The notes under the pieces: generated by a model
Databases searched by the model: none
What the model saw: only the letters and a program-made list of their open reading frames with translations
What the model was told of the DNA's origin: nothing
In this document: positions 9,283 through 19,142 of the stretch, piece by piece
Layout: every line of letters begins with the position of its first letter
Position numbering within the stretch: the stretch's first letter is position 1
Assembly: GCA_028282785.1 (NCBI GenBank)
Contig: JANQHE010000002.1
Span: 62,001-126,000, forward strand
Length of the DNA stretch: 64,000 bases
From: Bacteroidales bacterium
GTDB taxonomy: Bacteria; Bacteroidota; Bacteroidia; Bacteroidales; UBA12077
Direction of reading: 5' to 3'
Made by a program: the position numbers and the translations under genes

Positions 9283-10151
9283 ATAGAAATGTTATAATGA
9301 GAATAAAGATATTTGTGTTTTTTTACCCACTCAGCAAGTTCTGCTACCATAGTTTCGTAATCCGGAATTAAATAACTGAATTCAAATCGAATTCGTTTAA
9401 GTGATTTATCAGCACTAATTCCATCAACGGGCTTTATTTTTAAAGAATTTCCTCTTAAATATTTATTAAAAAGTAATAATAAATCATATTTTGAAATAGA
9501 ATGATCGGGAACCATATTATATAAGCCATAAGCCTTTTCCCTTGCTGCTACTTCCATTGTTTTGGCAAGTTGTAATGTTGTTTGGCCTGTCCACATAGCT
9601 TTTGTGTAGCCATTAACCTCACTACTTTGTTGCATAAACCAGTTTAGAAGTCCAATGCCAGTAGTATTTATATCAGGTCCTACAATAGAGTTTCTCAAAG
9701 TAATATTTTTATTATCTTCTAATTCACCCAGAGCTTTGGATCTATCATAAAATGTCGTACCATCAGGGAAATCATCCTCAGTATAATTTCCACATTTACC
9801 GGAAAACACACAATCAGTGCTCATATGAATTATCTGTGTATCTGTACTTGAAGTTATATCTGCTAAAAAGTGAGGAAAATATGAATTTAGAAAACTAGCC
9901 TCAGCCTTATTTTGTTCTGCAAATTGATTAAGAATCCCGATTCCATTAATTACTGAATCAAATTTATTTTCCAAAATAAACTTTCGTAAAAAATCTGTAT
10001 CAAATGCGTTACCATCAATGCTATCAACATACTTTGATTTTGTTAATCCAAAACCAATAACTTCATGTCCTTGCTCTTTTAAATACAAAGAGATGATATG
10101 ACCAGCCATGCCATTACAGCCTAAAATAAAAAACTTCATATTATTTCGCAT
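9279..10151 (-). CDS. RmlD-like SDR nucleotide-sugar 4-reductase (WbvR-like)
   Basis: 290 residues. Rossmann motif at the start (FILGCNGMAGHIISLYLK), then STDCVFSGKCGNY and the YDRSKALGE catalytic Tyr-x3-Lys. It resembles dTDP-4-dehydrorhamnose reductase, but there is no rmlC nearby and it is sandwiched between a CapE/FnlA-like dehydratase and a 2-epimerase. CapF/FnlB of the L-FucNAc pathway has an extra C-terminal cupin and is about 370 residues; that domain is absent here. The three-gene set therefore looks more like the WbvB-WbvR-WbvD route to UDP-L-QuiNAc via UDP-L-RhaNAc (inference). An upstream in-frame alternative start (MRNNMKFF versus MKFF) is possible. Confidence 0.75.
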   Translation of the reverse strand: MRNNMKFFILGCNGMAGHIISLYLKEQGHEVIGFGLTKSKYVDSIDGNAFDTDFLRKFILENKFDSVINGIGILNQFAEQNKAEASFLNSYFPHFLADITSSTDTQIIHMSTDCVFSGKCGNYTEDDFPDGTTFYDRSKALGELEDNKNITLRNSIVGPDINTTGIGLLNWFMQQSSEVNGYTKAMWTGQTTLQLAKTMEVAAREKAYGLYNMVPDHSISKYDLLLLFNKYLRGNSLKIKPVDGISADKSLKRIRFEFSYLIPDYETMVAELAEWVKKHKYLYSHYNISI

Positions 10152-10154
10152 CTA

Positions 10155-11168
10155 TTAATTAATAATTTCTTGCATATACTCAAGTGATAGTAACTTTTCC
10201 TTAACCTCATCAACAGTAAGTCGGTGGGTATTATGAGAGTTGTAGTCTTCTGAAGAAGATGTCTTAATATCACCATTTGAAAAAAATTTTCCATAATTTA
10301 AATCTCGATTATCTGCAGGTATTCGGTAAAAATCACCCATATCTTCAGCTTTCATCATTTCTTCTCTTGTACAAAGTGTCTCATATAATTTTTCACCGTG
10401 TCGAGTTCCTATTATTTTTAATTCTGCTTTTGAATTCATTACCTCTTTAACAGCAGTTGCTAAATCTTCTATGGTTGATGCTGGTGCTTTTTGCACAAAT
10501 AAATCACCCTGTCTGGCATTTTTAAATGCGAAAAGAACTAAATCTACAGCTTCATCTAATGACATTAAATATCTTGTCATTTTTGGATCTGTAATTGTCA
10601 TAGGCTGTCCTGATTTTATTTGATTAACAAACAAAGGTATAACTGAGCCTCTAGATGCCATTACATTTCCGTACCTAGTACAACTAATCGTAGTTTCCTC
10701 TTCTAATATATTTCTTGATTCGGCTACAACTACTTTTTCCATCAAAGCTTTTGAAATACCCATTGCATTAATTGGGTAAGCTGCTTTATCAGTACTTAGA
10801 CAAACCACATTTCTTACTTTAAACTTTACTGCTGAACGAATAACGTTGCCAGTCCCTAAAACATTTGTTTGAGTTGCCTCCAATGGAAAAAATTCACAGG
10901 ATGGAACTTGTTTAAGTGCTGCAGCATGAAAAACGTAATCAACACCCCTCATTGCATTATCAATACTAGCAATATCTCTTACATTTCCAATATAAAATTT
11001 TAATTTGGGATTCTTATACTTATTTCGCATATCGTCTTGTTTCTTTTCATCTCGAGAAAAGATACGAATTTCTGCAATATCAGTATTAAGAAACCGGTTC
11101 AGAACAGCATTTCCAAACGAACCGGTACCTCCCGTAATCAACAGGGTTTTATTTTTAAATAACGACAT
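10155..11168 (-). CDS. UDP-GlcNAc 4,6-dehydratase / 5-epimerase (CapE/FnlA/WbvB family)
   Basis: 337 residues, a cytoplasmic short SDR of the inverting type. GGTGSFG at 13-19 binds NAD(P); the active site reads LSTDKAAYPINAMGISK with Lys128 and Lys140, the substitution of the usual Tyr region that marks CapE/PseB-like enzymes. It should convert UDP-GlcNAc to UDP-2-acetamido-2,6-dideoxy-L-arabino-4-hexulose, the common precursor of L-RhaNAc, L-QuiNAc and L-FucNAc. It sits 3 bp upstream of the reductase gene. PseB (pseudaminic acid) is an alternative but no PseC/PseH/PseI genes are here. Confidence 0.85.
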   Translation of the reverse strand: MSLFKNKTLLITGGTGSFGNAVLNRFLNTDIAEIRIFSRDEKKQDDMRNKYKNPKLKFYIGNVRDIASIDNAMRGVDYVFHAAALKQVPSCEFFPLEATQTNVLGTGNVIRSAVKFKVRNVVCLSTDKAAYPINAMGISKALMEKVVVAESRNILEEETTISCTRYGNVMASRGSVIPLFVNQIKSGQPMTITDPKMTRYLMSLDEAVDLVLFAFKNARQGDLFVQKAPASTIEDLATAVKEVMNSKAELKIIGTRHGEKLYETLCTREEMMKAEDMGDFYRIPADNRDLNYGKFFSNGDIKTSSSEDYNSHNTHRLTVDEVKEKLLSLEYMQEIIN

Positions 11169-11183
11169 ATTCTAATTTATAAT

Positions 11184-12476
11184 TTAATTAATTTTTGGAA
11201 GTGATTCTCGCCTGTATTTCTTATTTCTAATAATTACCTTATATGTATTTTTTATAAAAACAAATATTTCCTTTATTGAAATTTTATTATAAAAATTATA
11301 TACAAAATTAGTTGCAATGGCTGCATCAAAAATATTATTTATGCCTAATTCTGTCCCTTCAAATCTTATGGAATTAGTGAGTACAAAACCATGTACATCT
11401 TCCATGGTAATTATCTTTCGTTTGGTTTTTATAACTAATTGATTAAACAATTCCAATAAATTATGTTGTTTGGCAATCTCCTTAAGAATTTTCAATTCTC
11501 TGATTAAAACATCCTCTTCAAACGAACCGTTTTCAATCAATTTAAATGAAGCACGTATCAGAGCTTCAAATGAAATAGGTTCGAATTTACCTGGCCATCC
11601 AGGTAGATCTTTCGCAGTCAGTAAATAATCAGCAGTCATAAGCGTTGCTAATGGTGAGTATTCCTGAGATGCTAATTCTACATGCATTTTTCTTTTGATG
11701 TTATCCTTAAAAAATTGCTGGGCTGCTTCTCTAGAATCTTTATCCGTTCGTTTATAATTTCTCCCTTGAGATTTGATTGTACTTCCCACAATAGATAAAG
11801 GTTCATTAGTAAATGCATAATCATTGACTTCTCCTGCTAATACAACGCTAGAAAATCCATCAGGAGTAGCACAATAATAAAAACTATTATCTTTTGTTCT
11901 GGACTTCACTTTATCAATTAACATAGTTGAAGCAACCGCCTTCATGAAAAGCATTGGACATTCATCAATCTGATAAAAAAAGGTTTTTGATAATCGATTT
12001 AAAAATGCTTCAGATTTAATAAATTTTACTCCAACATTTTTTTTCCTTTTTACATAAAAAGTATTTTTACCTCCTTCATGATCAGGATAGGTGAATCCTG
12101 CTGGGGTCCACGTTAGCAATTCCCTTTTTGTTTTTGAAAGAATATCATACATTCGCCAAAAACATCCAGGAGCAAGACCATCATCCCCGCCAAGCGCCAT
12201 TACATAACCTGGTCTTACTTGATTAAGAGCAAACTCAAAATTATCTCTCATTCCAAGATGTTGTTCATGTGCAAACAATTTAATTCGTGCGTCCTTTTCC
12301 ATTAATTCACGGACAACTTCAACTGAATTGTCTTTACTACAATCGTCAGAAACAATAATTTCAAAATTTGGATAATCTTGTAACATACAAGTTCGCAAAG
12401 TATGAATTAAATACTCTGCCCTATTTTTTTGTGGTATTATAACAGTAAATAAGGGATAATCTATTATTTTTTTCAT
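11184..12476 (-). CDS. Glycosyltransferase family 2
   Basis: 430 residues. GT-A fold motifs are clear: FTVIIPQKNRAEYL (10-23), VSDDCSKDNS (42-51) and the metal-binding region MALGGDDG (93-100). The roughly 200-residue C-terminal extension is not recognised; no transmembrane segment stands out. It is the only GT2 enzyme in the window and lies directly after wzy in the transcription order, so it probably adds a repeat-unit sugar. Donor and linkage unknown. Confidence 0.85.
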   Translation of the reverse strand: MKKIIDYPLFTVIIPQKNRAEYLIHTLRTCMLQDYPNFEIIVSDDCSKDNSVEVVRELMEKDARIKLFAHEQHLGMRDNFEFALNQVRPGYVMALGGDDGLAPGCFWRMYDILSKTKRELLTWTPAGFTYPDHEGGKNTFYVKRKKNVGVKFIKSEAFLNRLSKTFFYQIDECPMLFMKAVASTMLIDKVKSRTKDNSFYYCATPDGFSSVVLAGEVNDYAFTNEPLSIVGSTIKSQGRNYKRTDKDSREAAQQFFKDNIKRKMHVELASQEYSPLATLMTADYLLTAKDLPGWPGKFEPISFEALIRASFKLIENGSFEEDVLIRELKILKEIAKQHNLLELFNQLVIKTKRKIITMEDVHGFVLTNSIRFEGTELGINNIFDAAIATNFVYNFYNKISIKEIFVFIKNTYKVIIRNKKYRRESLPKIN

Positions 12477-12552
12477 AGTCTTAGCGCAAAATTATTTAAT
12501 ATTTACTATAGTTAATAATTTGTTTTATACTCTATTTCAATTTATATAAAAA

Positions 12553-13836
12553 TTAATTTTTTTGTCTTAAAATTCGTATATTATAATCTAATCTAAAAAC
12601 CCAATAAGCAATAAAATATACTATTAATTTCAAATTCCCTCCTACATCAGAAAAAGGAAATAATTTCATGCCACCTACCATGCAAAGAGTCATTACAAAA
12701 TGTAAGAGGATCAATTGATGAAACCTTAGTATGCCATTATATATTTTAGTTTTGACAATTACAAAAAGGAAAAAAAACAGGAAAATTAAAGATGCTATAA
12801 TTGGTCCAAAATCAAGCGTAAAATCACCAACAAAAGTAGAAAAAACGGAGTCATTTATTTTATGATCCGGATACTTGGCCCTTCTTTCCACAAAATTATG
12901 AGGAACATTATCAAATCCTAACATACGCTTAAATAAAGGAAAGGTTCTATCTCCGTATCTAACACCTCCATTATCTAATCCATAGTTGTTAAAAAACAAA
13001 TTTCCCTGGCCTCCATAAAAATAAACAGACGCCATTGACCCATGAGTACTATCATCAAATCGGCTTACAGTTAAAGCTATAAATGGAATTAAACTTGCTA
13101 TTATAATATAAACTCCTATTTTTTTTATAATTCTTTTAATTTTAGGCTGAAAAAATCTTCTTAAGGCAAAATACGTTATAATCATTGAAAGTAATATTGC
13201 TAATATAGGTCCACGTTGTCCAAGTGAAATATTAATTAATATTCCCATTATACTTGATATAAACAAACCAATTAATATTACTATGTTTCGATTCTTTAAA
13301 GTTAAATAATAGAAAAATAGAAGAATACCAAAACTACCATAGGCATTTGTTACAATTGAAGGCAGATTCGAAATCATTCCATCACCGAGGGAAAATCTTT
13401 TAGCCAAACTTTCGTTATATAACTCAAGACCACCCGATGATGTTGTTAGTAATTTTTTTATGCTGTAAATATATTCAGAAATAATATTTGGCAATTGAAT
13501 TATTGTGAATAAGATAAGAATTATACTAAATACATTTATATAAACAGCAGGAATTTTTTGAATCCCATCTATTTTTTTTGCATTAAATTTTAAAACTGGC
13601 CAAAATGCTAACATAAGCATCAAATACAAATATATAAATGGAAATAATTTGATACGATTAAATTCATAATAATTACTATTATATAAAAGCAATGATGTAA
13701 TGGCATAGATAAGGTATGAAAACAGAAGAATACTGCCGGCATCAATATGCTTTTTTTTAATCTGATAAAAAATAATAGTAACTATCCAAACTAAAATATA
13801 GAGAACAATGTTAATATAACTTATTATTGAATCCAT
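12553..13836 (-). CDS. wzy: O-antigen/capsule repeat-unit polymerase (Wzy)
   Basis: 427 residues with about ten to twelve hydrophobic segments, for example IVLYILVWIVTIIFY near the start, INVFSIILILFTIIQL around 100, and FVIVKTKI and LIVYFIAYWVF near the end, plus a larger polar loop around residues 250-330 (SRFDDSTHG, FFNNYGLDNGG). This topology is what Wzy polymerases share; primary sequence is poorly conserved. It neighbours the Wzx flippase (11 bp), the usual pairing in Wzx/Wzy-dependent loci. The gene is very AT-rich, also typical of wzy. Confidence 0.8.
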   Translation of the reverse strand: MDSIISYINIVLYILVWIVTIIFYQIKKKHIDAGSILLFSYLIYAITSLLLYNSNYYEFNRIKLFPFIYLYLMLMLAFWPVLKFNAKKIDGIQKIPAVYINVFSIILILFTIIQLPNIISEYIYSIKKLLTTSSGGLELYNESLAKRFSLGDGMISNLPSIVTNAYGSFGILLFFYYLTLKNRNIVILIGLFISSIMGILINISLGQRGPILAILLSMIITYFALRRFFQPKIKRIIKKIGVYIIIASLIPFIALTVSRFDDSTHGSMASVYFYGGQGNLFFNNYGLDNGGVRYGDRTFPLFKRMLGFDNVPHNFVERRAKYPDHKINDSVFSTFVGDFTLDFGPIIASLIFLFFFLFVIVKTKIYNGILRFHQLILLHFVMTLCMVGGMKLFPFSDVGGNLKLIVYFIAYWVFRLDYNIRILRQKN

Positions 13837-13847
13837 TTATATTATTC

Positions 13848-15377
13848 TTATTTTCGTTTTATATTGGATATTAATTGTTTAACAATCTCCTTTTCAGATT
13901 TTGATAAACCTATAAATAGCACAAAGAATGCAACACTAGAGATAGATATAAAAACAACAGCTGTTACTCTTAACAAAATATTTGTAATACTATCATGTAC
14001 AATATATACTGAAAAAGAAGATAACAATGTAATAACAAATGCCCGTAAAAGAAATGACTGTATATATTCAGTAAAGCTGAATGGATTATAATACTTTTTT
14101 AAAACTATTAGCCTGACTATATGAGATGCAATGGCAGCAATTATCATTGCAATATAAGTAGTATATGCAGGATAACCCAACTTAAATAATAAATATGTTG
14201 CGGGAACACATAAAAGAGTAAAAGTTTCAACGGGAACATGGTATTCTTTGATATGTCCCGTGGCTTGAATTATGATAGAGATAGGATTATTCAATGCCAT
14301 AATTATTGCATATACTAAAATGAGTCTTGAAAACAATACTGATTCTGGTGCAGCTGTTTTAAGCCAGAACAACAAAATATCATCCATCTCAAACATTAAA
14401 GGGATACAGACCATTAATAAAATGTAGTAAATTAATTTATTACTGATATTAAAAATCTTATTAAGATATGAATAGGACCCTTCAGCGTATGATTTAATCA
14501 TCTGTGGTTTGATAGCCATTAAAAAGCTTGCTGTAAATGAACTTAAAGCCATGTTAATCTGCCGGGCTATTGCTCTTGATGCATTAATCACAGGCCCAAA
14601 AAAGATATTAACCAATATAGTATTAATTTGAGACATTCCAACTCCAGCGATTGAACCAAATAAAGACCATCCAGAAAATGAGAGTAATTCTTTAAATAAT
14701 TTCTTTTCTGTTGGTTTTTTATATCGACACTCAGCATATTTAGTATTACCAATCCGGATATATGTTATCAGAACCAATGTAGTAATTAAGAATAAAAAAG
14801 CACCATAAATAATTAATTTATCAAATGGTATTATTAAAATCAGAAGAATCGCTATCAATTTTAATAAACTTTCTGCAATACTAACCTTAGCAAAAATACC
14901 CATGTCTTCGTGGGCAATTACTGCTGAAGAAAATGGAACCTGCATAATAACAGAAATGAATGAAAATATTGAGAATTGGTAAATCCAGTTTGCAGCATTC
15001 ATTCTTTCATCTGGTATAACTAACTGCGTGTTAACAAACCATAAACCAACTGTTTCTCCTAAGATTAATACTATAAATGATAAAAGTATATAAATATAGA
15101 TACTTGTTGAAAATATATTCTGTAGACGTTGTTTATTATTTTGCCCTAAAGAGTAAGAATAGAATCTCATAGTAGCAGTTTGGAGAACACTGCTTACACT
15201 TGAAAGCACTGTAATCACGCCTGCGATAACGTCATAAATCCCATAATCTTCTATACCTAGTGCATTTAGCAAAAGACGTACAGAGTACAAATTAATGCCC
15301 ATTACAACCAACATTCTGAAATATAACAGAGTGGTATTATTTGCTATGCGCTTTGAATTATGAAAATTATCTGACAT
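13848..15377 (-). CDS. wzx: Polysaccharide repeat-unit flippase (Wzx, MATE/MOP superfamily)
   Basis: 509 residues with about 12-14 membrane segments, e.g. LYFRMLVVMGINLYSVRLLL (about 19-38), ILLSFIVLILGETVGLWFV, ILLILIIPFDKLIIYGAFLF and IIMALNNPISIIIQATG. The N-terminal pattern N-x2-ARM-like 'NTTLLYFRMLV' and 'LGIEDYGIYDVIAGV' is characteristic of Wzx proteins. It moves the undecaprenyl-linked repeat unit across the inner membrane. It is the first gene after a 230 bp non-coding break, so it may have its own promoter there. Confidence 0.88.
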   Translation of the reverse strand: MSDNFHNSKRIANNTTLLYFRMLVVMGINLYSVRLLLNALGIEDYGIYDVIAGVITVLSSVSSVLQTATMRFYSYSLGQNNKQRLQNIFSTSIYIYILLSFIVLILGETVGLWFVNTQLVIPDERMNAANWIYQFSIFSFISVIMQVPFSSAVIAHEDMGIFAKVSIAESLLKLIAILLILIIPFDKLIIYGAFLFLITTLVLITYIRIGNTKYAECRYKKPTEKKLFKELLSFSGWSLFGSIAGVGMSQINTILVNIFFGPVINASRAIARQINMALSSFTASFLMAIKPQMIKSYAEGSYSYLNKIFNISNKLIYYILLMVCIPLMFEMDDILLFWLKTAAPESVLFSRLILVYAIIMALNNPISIIIQATGHIKEYHVPVETFTLLCVPATYLLFKLGYPAYTTYIAMIIAAIASHIVRLIVLKKYYNPFSFTEYIQSFLLRAFVITLLSSFSVYIVHDSITNILLRVTAVVFISISSVAFFVLFIGLSKSEKEIVKQLISNIKRK

Positions 15378-15607
15378 TTATATTCTTAAAAATATATTAT
15401 AATCAATTAAAACTAAGGAATTACTTAAACAAACTAAAAATAATCTGCTTGAATATAATTTTAGGAAATTTAAATCTATCTGGTTTTTAAAGTTAGGGGT
15501 CCAATTTAATCTGGCTTATAAATATATCTTACATATGTTCCTCTACGAATAATAATATAACATAAAAACCTAATACATCCAACTTCTAACATTATTAATT
15601 TTTTTCA
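15378..15607. other. 230 bp non-coding break in the polysaccharide locus
   Basis: No credible gene is visible. It separates the assembly half of the locus (wzx, wzy, glycosyltransferases) from the precursor half (rmlA onward). On the minus strand the segment near 15533-15556 (ATTCGTAGAGGAACATATG) resembles the sequence just upstream of the GxxExxY gene near 22138-22166 (ATTCGTGTATAGAGGAACATAG), so it may be a remnant of such a unit. The stretch AAATTGGACCCCTAACTTT around 15490-15515 (minus strand) looks like an IS3-type terminus, but too little is left to claim it. Confidence 0.35.
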
Positions 15608-16486
15608 TTATTTAAATCTTGTAATATTTATTAAATATTGACCATATTGGTTCTTTGCTAAAGGTTTTGCTAATTCTAATAATTGTTCTTTTGTTATGTA
15701 TTTCTTATAATAAGCTATTTCTTCTAAACAAGCTATTTTTAGACCTTGTCTTGTTTCTATTGTTTCAACAAATCTACTAGCATCAAGAAGAGATTCATGA
15801 GTTCCAGTATCTAACCACGCATAACCTCTGCCCATTAATTCCACCTTTAACCTTTTTCTTTTCAGGTATTCTTGATTTACAGTTGTTATCTCCAGCTCAC
15901 CTCTAGCAGATGGTTTAATATTTTTTGCAATCTCAACTACTTCATTTGTATAAAAGTACAAACCAACAACAGCGTAATTCGACTTTGGATTATTGGGTTT
16001 TTCTTCTATTGAAATTACGTTTCCTTCTTGATTAAACTCGGCAACTCCATATCTTTCCGGATCATTTACCCAATAACCAAATACAGTTGCCATTTTATCT
16101 TCTTCTACATTTCCAATAGCCTTTTTAAGAAGATTTGTAAAGCCTTGTCCATAGAAGATATTGTCACCTAATACTAAACATATATCATCATCTCCAATAA
16201 ATTTATCACCAATAATGAAAGCCTGAGCTAAACCATCAGGAGAAGGTTGTTCTGCATATGAAAAATTTACACCCAGTTCTTCTCCTGAACCAAGTATTTT
16301 TTTAAAATGTGGTAAGTCATGTGGAGTAGAAATTATCAGAATTTCTCTAATCCCTGCTAACATTAATACAGAAATCGGATAATAAATCATAGGCTTATCA
16401 TAAACCGGTAACATTTGTTTTGAAATAACTTTTGTAATTGGATATAATCTTGTTCCTGAACCTCCTGCTAAAACAATTCCTTTCAT
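15608..16486 (-). CDS. rmlA: Glucose-1-phosphate thymidylyltransferase, copy 1
   Basis: 292 residues, usual length. The N-terminus [18 protein letters not shown] holds the nucleotide-binding loop; [32 protein letters not shown] and [14 protein letters not shown] follow, all RmlA signatures. It makes dTDP-glucose from dTTP and glucose-1-phosphate. Directly downstream (2 bp) of rmlB in the transcript. A second rmlA is at 25614-26471. With no rmlC or rmlD in the window the product most likely feeds the dTDP-3-acetamido sugar branch. Confidence 0.95.
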   Translation of the reverse strand: MKGIVLAGGSGTRLYPITKVISKQMLPVYDKPMIYYPISVLMLAGIREILIISTPHDLPHFKKILGSGEELGVNFSYAEQPSPDGLAQAFIIGDKFIGDDDICLVLGDNIFYGQGFTNLLKKAIGNVEEDKMATVFGYWVNDPERYGVAEFNQEGNVISIEEKPNNPKSNYAVVGLYFYTNEVVEIAKNIKPSARGELEITTVNQEYLKRKRLKVELMGRGYAWLDTGTHESLLDASRFVETIETRQGLKIACLEEIAYYKKYITKEQLLELAKPLAKNQYGQYLINITRFK

Positions 16487-16488
16487 AA

Positions 16489-17544
16489 TTATCTTAAGTT
16501 ATATTGTTTATTGTAATACTCCTGATAATCTCCACTTATAATATTTTCTAACCAATCTTTATTTTGCAGATACCAATTAATTGTTTTTTCAATTCCTTCC
16601 TCAAACTGTAAAGATGGATTCCAGCCTAATTCCTCCGAGATTTTAGTTGAATCAATAGCATATCTCATGTCATGTCCTGCCCTATCCTTAACATAAGTTA
16701 TTAATTGTTCTGATTCTCCAATCTCTCTACCTAACTTCTTATCCATCACCTTACAAATTACTTTTATAAGATCAATATTCTTCCATTCATTAAAACCACC
16801 AATATTATAAGTTTCTCCATTTCTTCCCTTGTGAAAAACAATATCTATTGCTCTCGCGTGATCTTCTACATATAGCCAATCTCTTATATTCTCACCTTTC
16901 CCATACACAGGAAGTGGTTTTTTATTTTGAATATTATTAATAAATAAAGGAATAAGTTTTTCTGGAAATTGATTTGGTCCGTAATTATTAGAACAGTTTG
17001 TTATCACAACAGGTAAACCATACGTATTGTTGTAAGCTCTCACAAAATGATCTGAGCTTGCCTTTGCCGCAGAATACGGAGATTTTGGATCATAAGGTGT
17101 ATCTTCTAAAAATAATCCTGTGTCACCTAAAGATCCATATACTTCATCCGTTGAGATATGATAAAATAGTTTATCTTCCAAGTCATTTAGCCAGCTATTC
17201 TTTGCCTGATTTAATAAAGTTAGCGTTCCAAGAATATTAGTTTGAGCAAATTCAAATGGATTTGTAATAGATCTATCAACATGCGACTCTGCAGCTAAGT
17301 GAATTACTGAATCAACTGTATAGGTTTCAAACACTTCTTTAACTTTATCAATGTCGCAAATATCAGCTTTTACAAACTTGTAGTTTGGATGATTTTCAAT
17401 TTCCTTTAAATTTTCCAAATTACCTGCATATGTCAATTTATCCATATTAATAATGTTATAGTTTGGATAATTATTCACAAGTAATTTAACTACATGGCAG
17501 CCAATAAATCCTGCACCTCCTGTTATTAAAATATTTTTTTTCAT
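16489..17544 (-). CDS. rmlB: dTDP-glucose 4,6-dehydratase, copy 1
   Basis: 351 residues. Extended [11 protein letters not shown] (8-15), STDEVYG (131-137) and the YSAAK active site (Tyr157, Lys161), followed by [17 protein letters not shown] and [13 protein letters not shown]. It converts dTDP-glucose to dTDP-4-keto-6-deoxyglucose. The copy at 26644-27696 is very similar over its whole length and shares the C-terminus ([10 protein letters not shown]), so the two are recent paralogues. Here it sits between rmlA (2 bp) and the nucleotide-sugar dehydrogenase (4 bp). Confidence 0.95.
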   Translation of the reverse strand: MKKNILITGGAGFIGCHVVKLLVNNYPNYNIINMDKLTYAGNLENLKEIENHPNYKFVKADICDIDKVKEVFETYTVDSVIHLAAESHVDRSITNPFEFAQTNILGTLTLLNQAKNSWLNDLEDKLFYHISTDEVYGSLGDTGLFLEDTPYDPKSPYSAAKASSDHFVRAYNNTYGLPVVITNCSNNYGPNQFPEKLIPLFINNIQNKKPLPVYGKGENIRDWLYVEDHARAIDIVFHKGRNGETYNIGGFNEWKNIDLIKVICKVMDKKLGREIGESEQLITYVKDRAGHDMRYAIDSTKISEELGWNPSLQFEEGIEKTINWYLQNKDWLENIISGDYQEYYNKQYNLR

Positions 17545-17548
17545 AAAC

Positions 17549-18838
17549 TTATAAAGTCCAATAATTCAATTCATTTATTTTATCTCTATAAATTCCCTTA
17601 ATATCAACAAAGAAAGCATTTTCATTTGTTATTGATTTAAAGAAATTTTCATCTAAATCTTTATATTTATCATGACTTACAGCTACGATAACTACATCAT
17701 AATTATTACCGATTTTTTCATTTAATTCAAAGTTGTATTCTTCTTTAACTTCCTTAGCATCAGCAAAAGGATCAACTACCTCAATACCGACTCCATAAGA
17801 TAACAGCTCTCGATAAACGTCTATAACCTTTGAATTGCGAATATCACTAACATCTTCCTTGAATGTTACCCCCATAATTAAAACTTTTGATCTTTGTATG
17901 TGCTTGCCTGCCTTTACTAGTTTCTTAACAATTTGTTTTGCAACATAACCACCCATAGAATCATTTATAAATCTACCAGAGTTAATCATTTGTGCATGAT
18001 AACCTAATTCTTTGGATTTATGTAGTAAATAATAAGGATCTACGTCAATACAGTGACCTCCGACAAGCCCCGGGAAAAATTTAAGAAAGTTCCATTTTGT
18101 TCCAGCTGCTTCCAATACTTCAAACGTGTTTATATTCATTCTATTAAAAATTATTGAAAGTTCATTCATGAAAGCAATATTAATATCCCGTTGGGTATTT
18201 TCTATAATTTTAGAAGCTTCTGCAACTTTAATTGAACTTGCCCTATGAACGCCTGCCTCTATAACTAACTCATATACTTTGGCAATATTTTCAGCTGATT
18301 CCTCATCACACCCAGATGATACCTTAACTATTGTTGTTAATGTATTTACCTTATCTCCCGGATTAATTCGCTCAGGAGAAAAACCCACTTTAAACTGTTC
18401 TATATATTTTAATCCTGATTCTTTTTCTAAAACTGGCACACAATCTTCTTCAGTTGCACCAGGGTAAACAGTAGATTCATAAACCACATAATCACCTTCT
18501 TTCATTACTTCTCCAACCGTTTTTGATGCCGCTAAAACAGGCCGCATATCAGGTAAATTATGGTCATCTATAGGCGTAGGAACTGCAATAATATAAAAAT
18601 TCGCTTCTCTTAAATCTTCTATATTTGCTGTAAATTTTATGTCACATTCATTAAATGCTTCAGAAGGTAATTCTCTACTAGGATCAACTTTATTCTTCAT
18701 CATCTCAACTCTATCTTCCTTAATATCAAAACCTATTACAGGTATTTTTTTAGCAAATTCAAGTGCTATTGGCAGCCCAACATATCCCAAGCCAATTACT
18801 GCTAATTTTGCTTCTTTATTAACTAATTTATTATACAT
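17549..18838 (-). CDS. UDP-N-acetylhexosamine 6-dehydrogenase, copy 1 (WbpA/TviB family) with altered active-site loop
   Basis: 429 residues, UDP-glucose/GDP-mannose dehydrogenase family. Motifs: GLGYVGLP (16-23), [29 protein letters not shown], and the catalytic loop GGHCIDVDPYY with Cys263. The family and the paralogue at 23286-24575 have Gly after Cys-Ile ([11 protein letters not shown]); here it is Asp265 (codon GAC, checked on the strand). This may affect activity, so the copy could be a spare or drifting duplicate. Expected reaction: UDP-GlcNAc (or GalNAc) to the uronate with two NAD+. It overlaps the end of the fcl fragment by 8 bp. Confidence 0.85.
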   Translation of the reverse strand: MYNKLVNKEAKLAVIGLGYVGLPIALEFAKKIPVIGFDIKEDRVEMMKNKVDPSRELPSEAFNECDIKFTANIEDLREANFYIIAVPTPIDDHNLPDMRPVLAASKTVGEVMKEGDYVVYESTVYPGATEEDCVPVLEKESGLKYIEQFKVGFSPERINPGDKVNTLTTIVKVSSGCDEESAENIAKVYELVIEAGVHRASSIKVAEASKIIENTQRDINIAFMNELSIIFNRMNINTFEVLEAAGTKWNFLKFFPGLVGGHCIDVDPYYLLHKSKELGYHAQMINSGRFINDSMGGYVAKQIVKKLVKAGKHIQRSKVLIMGVTFKEDVSDIRNSKVIDVYRELLSYGVGIEVVDPFADAKEVKEEYNFELNEKIGNNYDVVIVAVSHDKYKDLDENFFKSITNENAFFVDIKGIYRDKINELNYWTL

Positions 18839-19118
18839 AATTTAAGTATTTAATATACTTTTTAAATACTTTTTCAATTCCAGTTTGTAAATCAACTTTT
18901 TTCTTCCACCCTAAATTATTTAATTTAGATATATCTAATAATTTTTGTGGTGTACCATTCGGTTTGTTTTCATCCCAAATTACTTCACCTACATATCCTA
19001 CTATTTTTTGAACCAATTCGGCCAATTCCTTAATGGAGATGTCTTTGCCAGTTCCTATGTTGATATGTGTATTTCGTACTTCTTTTTTATTATCTTTTAA
19101 GTCTGCAAAGTTAATATT
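18831..19118 (-). pseudogene. C-terminal fragment of GDP-L-fucose synthase
   Basis: About 95 codons match the end of the intact fcl gene at 20646-21737 nearly residue for residue: [34 protein letters not shown](I/V)SKLN. The NAD-binding domain and active site are missing. Homology stops abruptly at about 19118, next to the motif TCCACGAATTACACGAATTA (19122-19141), and the frame runs on without a start into unrelated sequence. Inference: a duplication of fcl was truncated when the sequence now holding the DUF4143 ATPase arrived or rearranged. Only the last 64 codons could be translated from a TTG. Confidence 0.85.
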
Positions 19119-19121
19119 TTG

Positions 19122-19142
19122 TCCACGAATTACACGAATTAA
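19122..19142. repeat. Copy of a degenerate TCCACnnATTACnCGAAT motif
   Basis: TCCACGAATTACACGAATTA at 19122-19141 on the plus strand sits exactly at the break point of the fcl fragment. A related copy lies at 22243-22260 in the opposite orientation (TCCACAGATTACGCGAAT on the minus strand), and partial ones at 22155-22166 and 22184-22200. Such sequence commonly accompanies GxxExxY genes in Bacteroidota (recollection, not checked). Confidence 0.5.

Noticed and set aside
9279..10151. rmlD for dTDP-L-rhamnose
   Set aside because: It resembles RmlD, but no rmlC is present, and it is fused in order with the CapE-like and WecB-like genes, which fits an L-amino-sugar reductase better.
15480..15560. 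Remnant of an IS3-type element in the 230 bp gap before wzx
   Set aside because: Only a short stretch (AAATTGGACCCC) resembles a terminus; no transposase trace or inverted partner is visible.
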